Assembly: GCF_017352375.1 (NCBI RefSeq)
Contig: NZ_JAFEVR010000006.1
Span: 298,989-362,988 of the forward strand
DNA from: Mycolicibacterium sp. S2-37
GTDB taxonomy: Bacteria > Actinomycetota > Actinomycetes > Mycobacteriales > Mycobacteriaceae
DNA: 64,000 nucleotides
Reading direction: 5' to 3'
Shown here piece by piece: positions 51,814 through 61,199 of the stretch. The notes below the pieces were generated by a model. That model was not told the DNA's origin, ran no database searches, and saw only the letters and a list, made by a program, of their open reading frames with translations. The first letter of the stretch is position 1, and each line of letters starts with the position of its first letter. A program made the position numbers and the translations under genes.

Positions 51814-54603
51814 CTAAGCGACGCCCGGATCCGAGGTCTGCTCAGGCGCGGCGAGTACGTCGTCGATCTCGTACCGCTTGGCCGCCTCGACCGCCACCGA
51901 CGGATCGAGGTTCCCGTCGCGGGCCAGGCCCTCGAGCACCGCCACCGCGATCGACTCGCCGTCAGTGTTGTAGTACCGCCGCGCCGCCGGACGGGTGTCG
52001 GAGAAGCCGAAGCCGTCGGTGCCCAGGGTGATGTAGGTGCCGGGCACCCATGGGCGGATCTGCTCGGGCACCGCGCGCATCCAATCCGACACCGCCACCA
52101 CCGGCCCCTCCGCGTCGGCCAGTGCCTCGGTAACATACGGCGTGGCCGCCGGCTGGTCGGGATGGCGCAGCAGTTGCTTCTCGATCTCCACGCCGTCGCG
52201 GTTGAGCTCGTTCCAGCTCGTCACCGACCAGACATCGGCCGCGACGTCCCAGTCCTCGGCGAGCAGTTCGGCGGCCTTGAGCGCCGACGGCATCGCCACA
52301 CCCGAGACCAGGATGTGAGCGCGGTTGGCCTTCTTCTCCGGCGCGGCCTGGTAGCGGTAGATGCCCCGCAGCAAGCCCTCCACGTTCAGATCCTCCGGTT
52401 CGGCGGGCTGCACGTAAGGCTCGTTGTAGATGGTGATGTAGAAGTAGATGTTCTCCGGGTTCTCCCCGAACATCCGCTGCAGACCGCTTTCGATGATGTG
52501 CGCGATCTCGTAGGCGAAGGCCGGGTCGTAGGAGACGACGGCCGGATTGGTCGAGGCCAGCAGCTGCGAATGCCCGTCGGCATGCTGTAGACCCTCGCCC
52601 ACCAGGGTGGTGCGGCCCGCGGTGGCGCCCAGGACGAACCCGCGCGCCATCTGGTCGGAGGCCGCCCAGAAGCTGTCGCCGGTGCGCTGGAAACCGAACA
52701 TCGAATAGAAGATGTAGATCGGGATCATCGGCTCGTTGTGGGTCGCGTACGACGTGCCCGCGGCGATGAACGTGCCGACCGATCCGGCCTCGTTGATGCC
52801 CTCGTGCAGTATCTGGCCGATCTCGCTCTCCTTGTACGCCAGCATCAGCTCGGCGTCGACGGAGGTGTAGAGCTGCCCGTTGCGGTTGTAGATCTTGAGG
52901 TTCGGGAACCACGAGTCCATGCCGAACGTGCGGGCCTCGTCGGGGATGATCGGAACGAACCGGTCCTTGATGCCCTTGTCCCGCAGGAGTTCCTTGAACG
53001 TGCGGACCGTCGCCATGGTGGTGGCGACCTCCTGCTTGCCCGACCCCTTCTTCAGCACCTTGTAGGCGTCGGTGGGGGGCAGCGGCAGCGGTTTGGTCTT
53101 GGTGCGCCGTTCGGGCACGAATCCGCCCAGCGCGCGCCGGCGGTCGAGCAGGTAGCGGATCTCCGGAGCCTCCGGGCCCGGGTGGTAGTACGGCGGCAGG
53201 TAGGGGTTCTCCTCGATCTGCGCATCGCTGATCGGGATGCGCTGGGCGTCGCGGAAGTCCTTGAGATCCTGCAGCGCGAGCTTTTTCATCTGGTGGGTGG
53301 CGTTGCGGCCCTCGAAGTGCTTGCCCAGGGTGTAGCCCTTGATGGTCTTGGCCAGGATGACCGTCGGCTGGCCCTTGTGCTCCATCGCCGCGCGGTAGGC
53401 GGCGTAGACCTTGCGATAGTCGTGACCGCCGCGTTTGAGGTTCCAGATCTCGGCGTCGGACAGGTTCTCCACCAGCTGCTTGGTCCGCGGGTCGCGGCCG
53501 AAGAAGTGGTCTCGGACATAGCCGCCGTCGTTGGCCTTGTAGGTCTGGTAGTCACCGTCGGGCGTGGTGTTCATCAGGTTGACCAGCGCGCCGTCGCGAT
53601 CGGCGTGCAGCAGCGCATCCCACTCGCGACCCCACACCACCTTGATGACGTTCCAGCCCGCGCCGCGGAAGAACGACTCCAGCTCCTGGATGATCTTGCC
53701 GTTGCCGCGCACCGGACCGTCCAGGCGCTGCAGGTTGCAGTTGATGACGAATGTCAGGTTGTCCAGCGCCTCCAGCGCGGCGACATGCGCCAAGCCGCGG
53801 CTCTCCGGCTCGTCCATCTCACCGTCGCCGAGGAACGCCCACACATGCTGGTCGGAGGTGTCCTTGATGCCCCGGTCGTGCAGATAGTGATTGAACCGGG
53901 CCTGGTAGATGGCGTTCATCGGGCCCAGACCCATCGACACCGTCGGGAACTCCCAGAAGTCCGGCATCAACCGAGGGTGCGGATACGACGGCAGACCGCC
54001 GCCGGGGTGGCTGTGTTCCTGGCGGAAGCCGTCGAGCTGATCGGCGGTGAGCCGGCCCTCCAGGTAGGCGCGCGCGTAGATGCCCGGCGATGCGTGCCCC
54101 TGGATGAAGACCTGGTCGCCACCACCGGAGTGCGATTTACCGCGGAAGAAGTGGTTGAAGCCGACCTCATAGAGCGCCGCCGAGGAGGCGTAGGTGGAGA
54201 TGTGCCCGCCGACTCCGACGCCCGGCCGCTGTGCACGGTGCACCATGATCGCGGCGTTCCACCGGATCCAGGCCCGGTAGCGGCGCTCGACGTCCTCGTC
54301 GCCGGGGAACCACGGCTCCAGCTCGGTCGGGATGGTGTTCACATAATCGGTCGAGGTGAGGGCGGGAATGGCGACCCGCTGCTCGCCGGACCGCTCCAGC
54401 AGCCGCAGCAACAGGTACCTGGCGCGGGCCGGCCCTGACCGCTCCAGCAGGTCGTCGAAGGACTCCAGCCACTCTGAGGTCTCGTCCGGGTCGATGTCGG
54501 GCAGATACGACGCGACACCCTCACGGATCACCCGGACACGGTCGTGTTCGGCTGCGGTGGAGGAGTTTTGGGCCAGGTCCTGGCGCACGAACTCGGTAGT
54601 CAA
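51814..54603 (-). CDS. aceE: pyruvate dehydrogenase E1 component, homodimeric type
   Basis: 929 residues, the size of the single-chain AceE. Motifs: [27 protein letters not shown], the TPP motif [64 protein letters not shown] and [15 protein letters not shown] end [15 protein letters not shown]. It decarboxylates pyruvate and, with the E2/E3 subunits encoded elsewhere, makes acetyl-CoA, the starter for the lipid genes that follow. Same place as Rv2241. Confidence 0.95.
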   Translation of the reverse strand: MTTEFVRQDLAQNSSTAAEHDRVRVIREGVASYLPDIDPDETSEWLESFDDLLERSGPARARYLLLRLLERSGEQRVAIPALTSTDYVNTIPTELEPWFPGDEDVERRYRAWIRWNAAIMVHRAQRPGVGVGGHISTYASSAALYEVGFNHFFRGKSHSGGGDQVFIQGHASPGIYARAYLEGRLTADQLDGFRQEHSHPGGGLPSYPHPRLMPDFWEFPTVSMGLGPMNAIYQARFNHYLHDRGIKDTSDQHVWAFLGDGEMDEPESRGLAHVAALEALDNLTFVINCNLQRLDGPVRGNGKIIQELESFFRGAGWNVIKVVWGREWDALLHADRDGALVNLMNTTPDGDYQTYKANDGGYVRDHFFGRDPRTKQLVENLSDAEIWNLKRGGHDYRKVYAAYRAAMEHKGQPTVILAKTIKGYTLGKHFEGRNATHQMKKLALQDLKDFRDAQRIPISDAQIEENPYLPPYYHPGPEAPEIRYLLDRRRALGGFVPERRTKTKPLPLPPTDAYKVLKKGSGKQEVATTMATVRTFKELLRDKGIKDRFVPIIPDEARTFGMDSWFPNLKIYNRNGQLYTSVDAELMLAYKESEIGQILHEGINEAGSVGTFIAAGTSYATHNEPMIPIYIFYSMFGFQRTGDSFWAASDQMARGFVLGATAGRTTLVGEGLQHADGHSQLLASTNPAVVSYDPAFAYEIAHIIESGLQRMFGENPENIYFYITIYNEPYVQPAEPEDLNVEGLLRGIYRYQAAPEKKANRAHILVSGVAMPSALKAAELLAEDWDVAADVWSVTSWNELNRDGVEIEKQLLRHPDQPAATPYVTEALADAEGPVVAVSDWMRAVPEQIRPWVPGTYITLGTDGFGFSDTRPAARRYYNTDGESIAVAVLEGLARDGNLDPSVAVEAAKRYEIDDVLAAPEQTSDPGVA

Positions 54604-54738
54604 CTTCCGCTCCTTATCAGGCGGTTTCCTGCTCCACGATCGGCGGAGCGTCTCCTATCCTTCCCTCTTCGTACCGGACGCGCACCGGTGGGGGAATGAA
54701 CCCGCGATCAGGGCAACGAACCGGTAACGTCTGCAGCC

Positions 54739-55317
54739 GTGCTGAAGGGTGGGCGGTGCCGGTGGGGACGGCTGCGGCTCATCGCTGCGGTACTCGGCTG
54801 TATCGCCGCATGCGCGATGGTCATCGTCGGTTGCACCTCCGTCACCCGCGGCACCGCGGAGGTGGATCGCGCCGCCGCACCGGAGTACCGGGCATCGGTG
54901 TCTGCCTCGATCCAGGAGTCGATCGTGCAGTCGAGTGCGCGCGAGTCGGAACGCCAGGCGTCGCTGACGACCGCGGCGATCCACACCTCGTGTGAGGACC
55001 TGAGCAGTTCCAGCGTCGACGCGATCAACGCCGTCAACGCCTACGTCGATGCGTTCAACGAGAACGCCGCCGACGTCAACGTCCGGGCCCAACCCGCCAT
55101 CGACGCCCTCAACATCAGCGCCGACCTGGTCAGCAGCGGGATCTCCGATGTGCTGTCCCCGGAACTGCGCTCGGCGCTGGACGCCTGGGTGCGCGCCGCC
55201 CGGGACGTCGCGGGGACCATCGCGCGCGACGCCGGCCCCGACGAGTTCAACGAGGCCATCAACCGGCTCAACGATTCCAAAGAGGTGGCCCTGGAACTGT
55301 GCGACGCGTCATATTGA
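54739..55317 (+). CDS. lipoprotein, unknown function (Rv2240c-like)
   Basis: 192 residues from a GTG. The basic N terminus and hydrophobic stretch end at VIVGC, so Cys32 is the likely lipidation site. The mature part is helical and Ser/Ala-rich (SASIQESIVQSSARESERQ, VNAYVDAFNENAADVN), with two further Cys (SCEDL and ELCDA) that could pair. Divergent from aceE and upstream of the DUF3052/ahpE operon, as in M. tuberculosis. Function unknown. Confidence 0.75.
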   Translation: MLKGGRCRWGRLRLIAAVLGCIAACAMVIVGCTSVTRGTAEVDRAAAPEYRASVSASIQESIVQSSARESERQASLTTAAIHTSCEDLSSSSVDAINAVNAYVDAFNENAADVNVRAQPAIDALNISADLVSSGISDVLSPELRSALDAWVRAARDVAGTIARDAGPDEFNEAINRLNDSKEVALELCDASY

Positions 55318-55400
55318 CCGATCCGGGGTAGCCGTCGCCCGTATCCCCGTGATGCGTGCGACGATAGGACTTCATTTCACAGGGCAGAAGGAGGACCACG

Positions 55401-55826
55401 GTGGTGGCGGCGGCGGACGCCCCGAACTACGCCCAGCGACTGGGCATCGAAAAAGATCAGGTCGTGCAGGAACTGGGCTGGGACTCAGACGTCGACGACG
55501 ACATCCGTGCCGACATCGAGGACGCGTGCGGCGGTGAGCTCCTCGACGAGGACGCCGACGAGGTCGTCGACGTGGTGCTGCTGTGGTGGCGCGATGACGA
55601 CGGAGACCTCGTCGACCGGCTGATGGACGCCATCACGCCGCTCGCCGACGACGGCGTCATCTGGGTGGTGACACCCAAGACCGGGAAACCGGGACACGTC
55701 CAGCCCGCGGACATCGCCGAATCGGCGCCGACCGCAGGTCTGATGCAGACGTCCTCGGCGAACCTCGGCGGCTGGATTGCCAGCCGCCTGGTGCAGCCGA
55801 AGTCGAAGGCCGCGGGGAGGCACTAG
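55401..55826 (+). CDS. DUF3052 protein (Rv2239c-like)
   Basis: 141 residues from a GTG with AGAAGGAGGA upstream, a near-ideal site. Very acidic first half (LGWDSDVDDDIRADIEDACGGELLDEDADEVVDVVLLWWRDDDGDLVD), then a strand region VIWVVTPKTGKPGHVQPADIAESAPTAGLMQTSS. This is the conserved actinobacterial DUF3052 family, of unknown function. Its TAG stop shares one base with the ahpE start (TAGTG), so the two are translationally coupled. Confidence 0.88.
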   Translation: MVAAADAPNYAQRLGIEKDQVVQELGWDSDVDDDIRADIEDACGGELLDEDADEVVDVVLLWWRDDDGDLVDRLMDAITPLADDGVIWVVTPKTGKPGHVQPADIAESAPTAGLMQTSSANLGGWIASRLVQPKSKAAGRH

Positions 55827-56290
55827 TGCTCGAGGTCGGCACCGAGGCGCCGGACTTCACGCTCAAGGACCAGAACGGTCAGCCCGTCACGCTGAGTGAC
55901 TTCCGCGGTCAGAAGACCGTGCTGCTGGTGTTCTTCCCCCTCGCCTTCACCGGGATCTGTCAGGGTGAGCTCGACGAGATCCGCGACCGCCTGCCCGAGT
56001 ACGAGAACGACGATGTCGTCACGCTCGCGGTCTCGGTCGGCCCGCCGCCCACACACAAGGTGTGGGCCACCCAGAGCGGGTTCACGTTCCCGATCCTCTC
56101 GGACTTCTGGCCGCACGGCGCCGTGGCACAGGCCTACGGCGTGTTCTTCGACGATGCCGGCATCGCCAACCGGGGCACTTTCGTCATCGACCGCTCCGGG
56201 GTGATCCGGTTCGCGGAGATGAAGGGTCCGGGGGAGGCGCGCGATCAAGCACTGTGGACCGATGCGCTGAGTGCGCTGCGAGCCGGCTGA
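55826..56290 (+). CDS. ahpE: one-Cys peroxiredoxin AhpE
   Basis: 154 residues. The peroxidatic Cys45 lies in FFPLAFTGICQGELD, at the same number as in M. tuberculosis AhpE (Rv2238c). No second Cys exists, so it is a 1-Cys enzyme reduced by mycoredoxin/mycothiol. The thioredoxin-fold order is standard (GTEAPDFTLKDQNGQPV, VSVGPPPTHKVWATQSGFTFPILSDFWPHG). It reduces peroxides and peroxynitrite in the cytosol. Last gene of the conserved block, 45 nt before tRNA-Val. Confidence 0.93.
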   Translation: MLEVGTEAPDFTLKDQNGQPVTLSDFRGQKTVLLVFFPLAFTGICQGELDEIRDRLPEYENDDVVTLAVSVGPPPTHKVWATQSGFTFPILSDFWPHGAVAQAYGVFFDDAGIANRGTFVIDRSGVIRFAEMKGPGEARDQALWTDALSALRAG

Positions 56291-56335
56291 CGGATTTCCG
56301 GTCGCTGGTCGCGGCCGTGTAGCCTGCCCGGCACG

Positions 56336-56410
56336 GGGCGTGTAGCTCAGTGGTAGAGCTCTGGTTTTACACACCAGCGGTCGGGGGTTCGAAACCCTCC
56401 GCGCCCACCA
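56336..56410 (+). tRNA. tRNA-Val (UAC)
   Basis: Acceptor GGGCGTG pairs with CGCGCCC, with one G-T pair. The D arm contains AGCTCAGTGGTAGAGCT, the anticodon stem CTGGT/ACCAG encloses TTTACAC (anticodon TAC at 56368-56370), and the T arm has the loop TTCGAAA. Discriminator A is followed by an encoded CCA. M. tuberculosis synteny ends here, so this may be the edge of a mobile or variable region. Confidence 0.93.
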
Positions 56411-56417
56411 TGACAAC

Positions 56418-56436
56418 CTGCTGTTCAAGCAGTTTT
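56418..56436 (+). terminator. possible terminator after tRNA-Val
   Basis: CTGCT and AGCAG form a 5-bp stem with a 5-base loop followed by four T. Short, but placed 8 nt after the tRNA CCA end. Confidence 0.4.
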
Positions 56437-56773
56437 GGTGACATCCTCTAACCCGCGTTGGGCCAAAATGTGCCAGTGTTCTTCGCTGCGGTGTCAACGA
56501 TGTGTGTCGCTACGCGGCAAGAATCCCAGGGTCGGAATACCGTAGCGTTGTAGGCAGCGCGGCATCGTCATCGGTTCCGCTTCGTGACCATCTCACACAT
56601 CGCACCTCAGCTGCCGGCGAGTTCTCGTGATGCACGACTGATGTGGCTTGTTGATTAGTGGCCGCGGACTCATCGCGAATCGTGAACGCACCACCCAGAC
56701 TGCGCCGTAGCGCACCTCCCGATGTCAGCGGCTCTGAACCGTCAGAGGTCGATTCCCAGTGGAACTGCGTCGG
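56437..56773. other. gene-poor stretch beyond tRNA-Val
   Basis: No open frame with a start signal is convincing here; the forward frame from 56658 runs antisense to the oxidoreductase gene. Composition is less GC-rich than the flanks, and there is no clear integrase remnant or direct repeat of the tRNA 3' end. It separates the conserved core from the lipid-catabolism genes. Confidence 0.4.
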
Positions 56774-57640
56774 TCACATCCGTCCGTCGTGGGGTGAGCT
56801 GAGTCCGAGCGGTCCCGCGAGTTCGGCGAGAGCGGGAATCAGTGTCTCAGGGCCGGTCAGAACCTGCACGGGTACGTGGTCCGCGCCGGCGGCCAGATGC
56901 TCCTTGAGCCTGGACGCGATGGCATCGGTGCTGCCGTACGCGACGAGGGCGTCGATAAGGGCGTCGCTTCCGGGTGCGGTGACATCGGAGTCGGTGAACC
57001 CCAGCCGCTTCCAGTTGTTCACGTAGTTGGTCCCGTTCAGGTAGACGCCGAGGTGGGCGCGCCCGACGGCTCGTGCCTGCGCAGCGTCGGTGGTCAGCAC
57101 CACCTTGTGTTCCGGGGCGATGAAAGCATCCGGTCCGACCAGGGCACGCGCCCGGGCGGTGTGCTCCGGGGTGGTCAGGTAGGGATGAGCTCCCGCGCTC
57201 CGGCGTGCGGAGAGTTTGAGCACCTGTGGGCCGAGCGCGGCAACGACGCGCCGATCCTTCGGCACGCCGTACTCGTCGAGCCTGTCCAAGTACTCGGTGA
57301 GCGCGTCGTAGGGCTTCTGGTACTCGGTGACCAGCTCCGGGTGCCCGACCCCGATCCCGAGTAGGAACCGCCCGGGATGGGCCGCCTCGATGCGGTGGAA
57401 CGACTCGGCAACCGGACCCGCGGCGGCCGACCAGATGTTGACGATGCCCGTTGCGACCTTGATCCTCTCGGTTGGCTCCAGCAGTGACTCAACCCAGTCG
57501 AGTTCGGCCGGTGGCGAGCCACCCGCCCAGATGGCACCGTAGCCGAGCGCCTCGATATCCCGCAGTTGTGCGGTGGAAAGCTGTTTCCACTGCTGGAAAA
57601 GGCCGAAGACGCCGAAGGTGCCCAGATTCGGATTGGTCAT
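56774..57640 (-). CDS. LLM-class F420-dependent oxidoreductase
   Basis: 288 residues from the ATG at 57640; the frame is open further upstream but without signal. Luciferase-like TIM barrel: LGTFGVFGLFQQWKQLSTAQLRDIEALGYGAIWAGGSPPAEL, ATGIVNIWSAAAGPVAESFHRIEAAHPGRFLLGIGVGHPE, ALGPQVLKLSARRSAGAHPYLTTPEHT. These fit the TIGR03620-like F420 subgroup that is common in mycobacteria. It would transfer a hydride from reduced F420 to an unknown substrate. Third gene of the operon that begins with the acyl-CoA dehydrogenase. Confidence 0.85.
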   Translation of the reverse strand: MTNPNLGTFGVFGLFQQWKQLSTAQLRDIEALGYGAIWAGGSPPAELDWVESLLEPTERIKVATGIVNIWSAAAGPVAESFHRIEAAHPGRFLLGIGVGHPELVTEYQKPYDALTEYLDRLDEYGVPKDRRVVAALGPQVLKLSARRSAGAHPYLTTPEHTARARALVGPDAFIAPEHKVVLTTDAAQARAVGRAHLGVYLNGTNYVNNWKRLGFTDSDVTAPGSDALIDALVAYGSTDAIASRLKEHLAAGADHVPVQVLTGPETLIPALAELAGPLGLSSPHDGRM

Positions 57641-57714
57641 GGCTCGATCAACCTGCTTAGTGCTGAAAAGTATTCCGGCGCCGGTCATCTCGGCGGTGGC
57701 TGCCGGACTGACCG

Positions 57715-58704
57715 TCACTTGGCCGGCCCACTGATCGACGCCGAGGCCATCAGGCCGGTCAGCGCGGCGTCGTACTCGTCGCGGAGCCGAGCCACCAACG
57801 CGGACGTGGACAGGGTGGCGCTGATCGTCGCGATGCCTTGCCCGGCGCCCCAAATGTCCTTCCACGCCTTGGCGTCCATGTTTCCGCCCGAGCCGAAGTT
57901 CATCGCCGAAGGTTCCGATATCGGGAGGTTGTCCGGGTCCAGGCCGGCGGCGGAGATCGACCCTCGGAGGTAGTTGCCGTGCACACCTGTGAACAGGTTG
58001 GTGTAGACGATATCTGCCGAAGTGCTGGCGACGAGCATGTCCTTGTACGCACGGGGTGCGTTGGCCTCCTGGGTGGCAAGGAAGGCAGAACCGATGTACG
58101 CGAGATCAGCGCCCGCGGCTTGGGCGGCCAGAATCGAGCGGCCGTGCCCGATGGCTCCGGACAGCAACAGCGGACCGTCGAACCACGTCCTGATCTCCTG
58201 CACCAAGGCGAAGGGCGAGACCGTCCCCGCGTGGCCCCCGGCACCCGCTGCGACGGCGATCAGTCCGTCGGCACCCTTGTCGATGGCTTTACGGGCGAAC
58301 TCGTTGTTGATGACATCGTGGAACACCAGCCCGCCGTACGAATGGATGGCGGCGTTGATATCCGGTCGTGCGCCCAGAGAGGTGATGATGATCGGGACCC
58401 GGAAATCAATGCAGGCCTGCACATCCTCGTCGAGGCGATCGTTGGAACGGTGCACGATCTGATTGACCGCGTAAGGAGCTGTCGGCAGTTCCGGGTGAGC
58501 GGCCTTGTGCTCGGCGAGTGCTGCGGTGATCCGTTGCAGCCATTCGCGAAGGACAGGAGCCGGCCGCGCATTGAGTGCGGGGAACGACCCCACGATGCCG
58601 GCCGTGCACTGTGCGATCACCAACTCGGCCCCCGAGCTGATGAACATCGGCGCGGCGACCACTGGAAGTGCGAGGTTCCTGAGGAGTACAGCCGGAAGGG
58701 TCAT
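57715..58704 (-). CDS. nitronate monooxygenase-like flavoprotein
   Basis: 329 residues from the ATG at 58704, 1 nt after the acyl-CoA dehydrogenase stop; a longer frame to 58860 lies within that gene. NMO-type TIM barrel: LALPVVAAPMFISSGAELVIAQCTAGIVGSFPALNARP, then GADGLIAVAAGAGGHAGTVSPFALVQEIR, with the His of GGHAG as expected, PLLLSGAIGHGRSILAAQAAGADLAYIGSAFLAT for FMN. Mycobacterial members are often found with lipid-degradation genes and may be enoyl reductases or nitronate oxidases. Confidence 0.85.
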   Translation of the reverse strand: MTLPAVLLRNLALPVVAAPMFISSGAELVIAQCTAGIVGSFPALNARPAPVLREWLQRITAALAEHKAAHPELPTAPYAVNQIVHRSNDRLDEDVQACIDFRVPIIITSLGARPDINAAIHSYGGLVFHDVINNEFARKAIDKGADGLIAVAAGAGGHAGTVSPFALVQEIRTWFDGPLLLSGAIGHGRSILAAQAAGADLAYIGSAFLATQEANAPRAYKDMLVASTSADIVYTNLFTGVHGNYLRGSISAAGLDPDNLPISEPSAMNFGSGGNMDAKAWKDIWGAGQGIATISATLSTSALVARLRDEYDAALTGLMASASISGPAK

Positions 58705-58705
58705 A

Positions 58706-60481
58706 TCAGAACCAGCTGGGCTGTGCGTCGATCGGGGACCGGTCAAGGCTGGACAGCAGGTCGAATTGCGGCCCGACCTTGGGCAGTTCGTAGCTGAAGA
58801 AGTAGTTGCATGCGGCACGCTTACCGTCGTAGAAGTCGCCGATGTTGTCGCCGGCCGCAATCAACTGTTCCAACCAGATCCATGCCATCACGATGTGTCC
58901 GGTGGCTTCCAGGTACAGGGTCGAATTGGCAAGCGTCACGGCGACATCACCCGCCGACCACAGCGCGGCGGTGACGTCGGTCAGCCGCTGCACCGCCTCC
59001 CGCAGCTCCGCGGCGTATCGGGCGGCGTCACCGTGTGTGCCGGCCTTGTCGACGGTGGCGATCATCCGCTCGGTCAGCAGGGTGAGACCGGCGCCGTCGT
59101 GCATCACGACCTTGCGACCCAACAGGTCCAGGCCATGAATACCGTGCGTTCCCTCATGAATGGCGTTGAGCCGGTTGTCGCGGTAGCCCTGCTCGACGTC
59201 GAAGTCCGTGGAGTAGCCGTAGCCGCCGTGCACCTGGATGGCGAGGTTGTTGGCCTCGAGGCACCATTGTGACGGCCAGCTCTTGGCGATGGGGGTCAAC
59301 ACCTCGAGCAGCAGTTGCGCTCGCGCCCGGTCGGTGTCGCCGGCGGTGCGCTGCTCATCGACCAGGCGGGTGCAGTAGAGACCAAGCGCGAGCGCGCCTT
59401 CGACATAGGACTTTTGGGCCAGCAGCATCCGCTTGACATCGGCGTGCTCGATGATCGGCACGGCCGGCCGGACGGGGTCCTTACCGTCGACGGTGCGACC
59501 CTGGGTGCGCTCCTTGGCGTATCTGACGGAGGCGCTGTAGCCGGCGTAGCCGATCGCCGTCGCCTGCAGACCGACCGCGACCCGGGCTTCGTTCATCATG
59601 TGGAACATGTAGGCCAGACCCTTGTGCTCGTCGCCGACGAGATAACCGACGGCACCCGCCTCAGTGGCAGGCCGGTGGGCCCCGTCGCCGAAGTTCAGCA
59701 GCGCGTTGGTGGTGGCGTGATTGCCCATCTTGTGGTTGAGCGCGCCGAGTGTCACGTCATTGCGGGTGCCGTCGGCGAGGTACTTGGGAACGACAAACAA
59801 GGAGATCCCCTTGACGCCGGGGCCGCCGCCGGGGACCTTGGCGAGAACGAGATGCACGATGTTCTCCGACAATTCGTGGTCGCCACCCGTGACCCACATC
59901 TTGGTCCCCGTGATCCGGTAGGTGCCATCCTCGGCGGGTGTGGCCTTGGTCGTGATATCCGCCAATGACGAGCCGGCGTCGGGCTCCGAAAGGCACATCG
60001 TTCCGAAGTGCCGACCTTCGAGCATCGGTCGCACCCAGGTGTCGATGTACTCCGAAGTCCCGTATTCCACAAGCAGGTTCGCGTTGCCGAGGGTCAAGAA
60101 CAGGTACGCGGTGGTGCTGGGATTGGCGGCGCGGAAGAACAGCATCGAGGCCTCGGCCACGACGGCCGGCAATTGCATCCCGCCCACCGCATCGTCGAAT
60201 GAGCCTGCGAGCAGCCCTGCCCGATGAAACGCGTCGAGTGCCTCCTTGATCTCGTCGATCAGCACGACGGTCCCGTCGGGGCCCACCGTGGGTTTGATCT
60301 GATCGCCCTTTTTCCGGTGCGGGGCGAAGTACCTGGCGGCGATGTCGCCGGACAGATCGAGGACCGCGTCGAAGGTGTCGCGCGAGTGCTCGGAGAAGCG
60401 TTGGCGGTTGGTCAACTCGGCCACGTCGAGCCACTCGTACAGCAGGAAGTCGATATCACGACGGGAGATGAACTCGGTCAT
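58706..60481 (-). CDS. acyl-CoA dehydrogenase with C-terminal extension domain
   Basis: 591 residues, longer than the 380-residue basic enzyme, of the FadE5-like group with the added C-terminal four-helix part (about 465-591). FAD-site motif FGTMCLSEPDAGSSLADITTKATP, then WVTGGDHELSENIVHLVLAKV, HADVKRMLLAQKSYVEGALAL, and IQVHGGYGYSTDFDVEQGYRDNRLNAIHEGTHGIHGLDLLGRKV, where the Glu of HEGT is the probable base. It oxidises an acyl-CoA to the enoyl-CoA. It leads an operon of three genes, and the tandem operator lies just upstream. Confidence 0.9.
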   Translation of the reverse strand: MTEFISRRDIDFLLYEWLDVAELTNRQRFSEHSRDTFDAVLDLSGDIAARYFAPHRKKGDQIKPTVGPDGTVVLIDEIKEALDAFHRAGLLAGSFDDAVGGMQLPAVVAEASMLFFRAANPSTTAYLFLTLGNANLLVEYGTSEYIDTWVRPMLEGRHFGTMCLSEPDAGSSLADITTKATPAEDGTYRITGTKMWVTGGDHELSENIVHLVLAKVPGGGPGVKGISLFVVPKYLADGTRNDVTLGALNHKMGNHATTNALLNFGDGAHRPATEAGAVGYLVGDEHKGLAYMFHMMNEARVAVGLQATAIGYAGYSASVRYAKERTQGRTVDGKDPVRPAVPIIEHADVKRMLLAQKSYVEGALALGLYCTRLVDEQRTAGDTDRARAQLLLEVLTPIAKSWPSQWCLEANNLAIQVHGGYGYSTDFDVEQGYRDNRLNAIHEGTHGIHGLDLLGRKVVMHDGAGLTLLTERMIATVDKAGTHGDAARYAAELREAVQRLTDVTAALWSAGDVAVTLANSTLYLEATGHIVMAWIWLEQLIAAGDNIGDFYDGKRAACNYFFSYELPKVGPQFDLLSSLDRSPIDAQPSWF

Positions 60482-60508
60482 TCGAGCCGCCCTTTCGCAT
60501 CCGGAATT

Positions 60509-60544
60509 TGTTAGCGATCGCTAACAATATTAGCGATCGCTAAT
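60509..60544. promoter_or_regulatory. tandem TetR operator, two perfect palindromes
   Basis: The core TTAGCGATCGCTAA occurs twice: 60509-60526 as an 18-bp perfect dyad and 60529-60544 as a 16-bp perfect dyad. Their centres are 19 bp apart, about two helical turns. They sit between the divergent acyl-CoA dehydrogenase and tetR genes and should bind the TetR protein, perhaps cooperatively. Confidence 0.85.
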
Positions 60545-60595
60545 GTTGCACGGTGCTTCCGGCCTGTCAAGCCGACGCTGTAGAGTGCGCTCGCT

Positions 60596-61192
60596 ATGAC
60601 CGCAGACCGATCCGCAGCCTCCTCCGCCGCCGAGCGGATACGGCGTGCTGCGATCGAGGTGTTTGCCGAGGCCGGCTACGGCGGCAGCTCGACGCGCGAG
60701 ATCGCCAAGCGGTTGAACATGAGCGCGACGGCGATGTACCCGCATTACGCGTCCAAAGAGGAGTTGCTGTACGCCATCGCTCTCGACGGGCACAGCAGTT
60801 TGCTGCAGGCCCTGCGGGCCGCCAGCGACGATGCCGATGCCGCGGGAGCCACCTACACCGAGAGGCTGAAGGCGGTAGTGGCCGTTTTCGCGGCCTGGCT
60901 CGCCGAGAACCGCAAACAGGCCCGCGTCGTCCACTACGAATTGCACGGGCTGACACCCGCACACCATCGCGCCATCACGGCCTTGCGTCGCCAGACGAAC
61001 ACGCTGCTGGCCGATATCGTCACCGGCGGTGTAGCGGCCGGCGAGTTTCACGTCGACGCCGTCGACGAAGTGGTCATGGCGATCTCATCGCTGTGCGTCG
61101 ACGTGTGCCGGTGGTTTCCCTCGCGGCGGCATCGGGATCCCGCCAAACTGGGTGCCGTCTACGCCGATATCGTCGAGCGATTGGTGCGCTGA
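60596..61192 (+). CDS. TetR-family regulator of the acyl-CoA dehydrogenase operon
   Basis: 198 residues. HTH: AAERIRRAAIEVFAEAGYGGSSTREIAKRLNMSATAMYPHYASKEELLYAIALDG. The ligand domain has HYELHGLTPAHHRAITALRRQTNTLL, as in fatty-acid or lipid responsive TetRs. It is divergent from the acyl-CoA dehydrogenase gene with the double palindrome between. A TAGAGT about 9 nt before its ATG may be the -10, giving almost no leader. Ligand is probably an acyl-CoA; inferred from context. Confidence 0.88.
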   Translation: MTADRSAASSAAERIRRAAIEVFAEAGYGGSSTREIAKRLNMSATAMYPHYASKEELLYAIALDGHSSLLQALRAASDDADAAGATYTERLKAVVAVFAAWLAENRKQARVVHYELHGLTPAHHRAITALRRQTNTLLADIVTGGVAAGEFHVDAVDEVVMAISSLCVDVCRWFPSRRHRDPAKLGAVYADIVERLVR

Positions 61193-61199
61193 GATCACG

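Noticed and set aside
52738..54438. 566-codon plus-strand frame
   Set aside because: Antisense shadow of aceE; its composition is Val/Arg/Gly-rich without domains.
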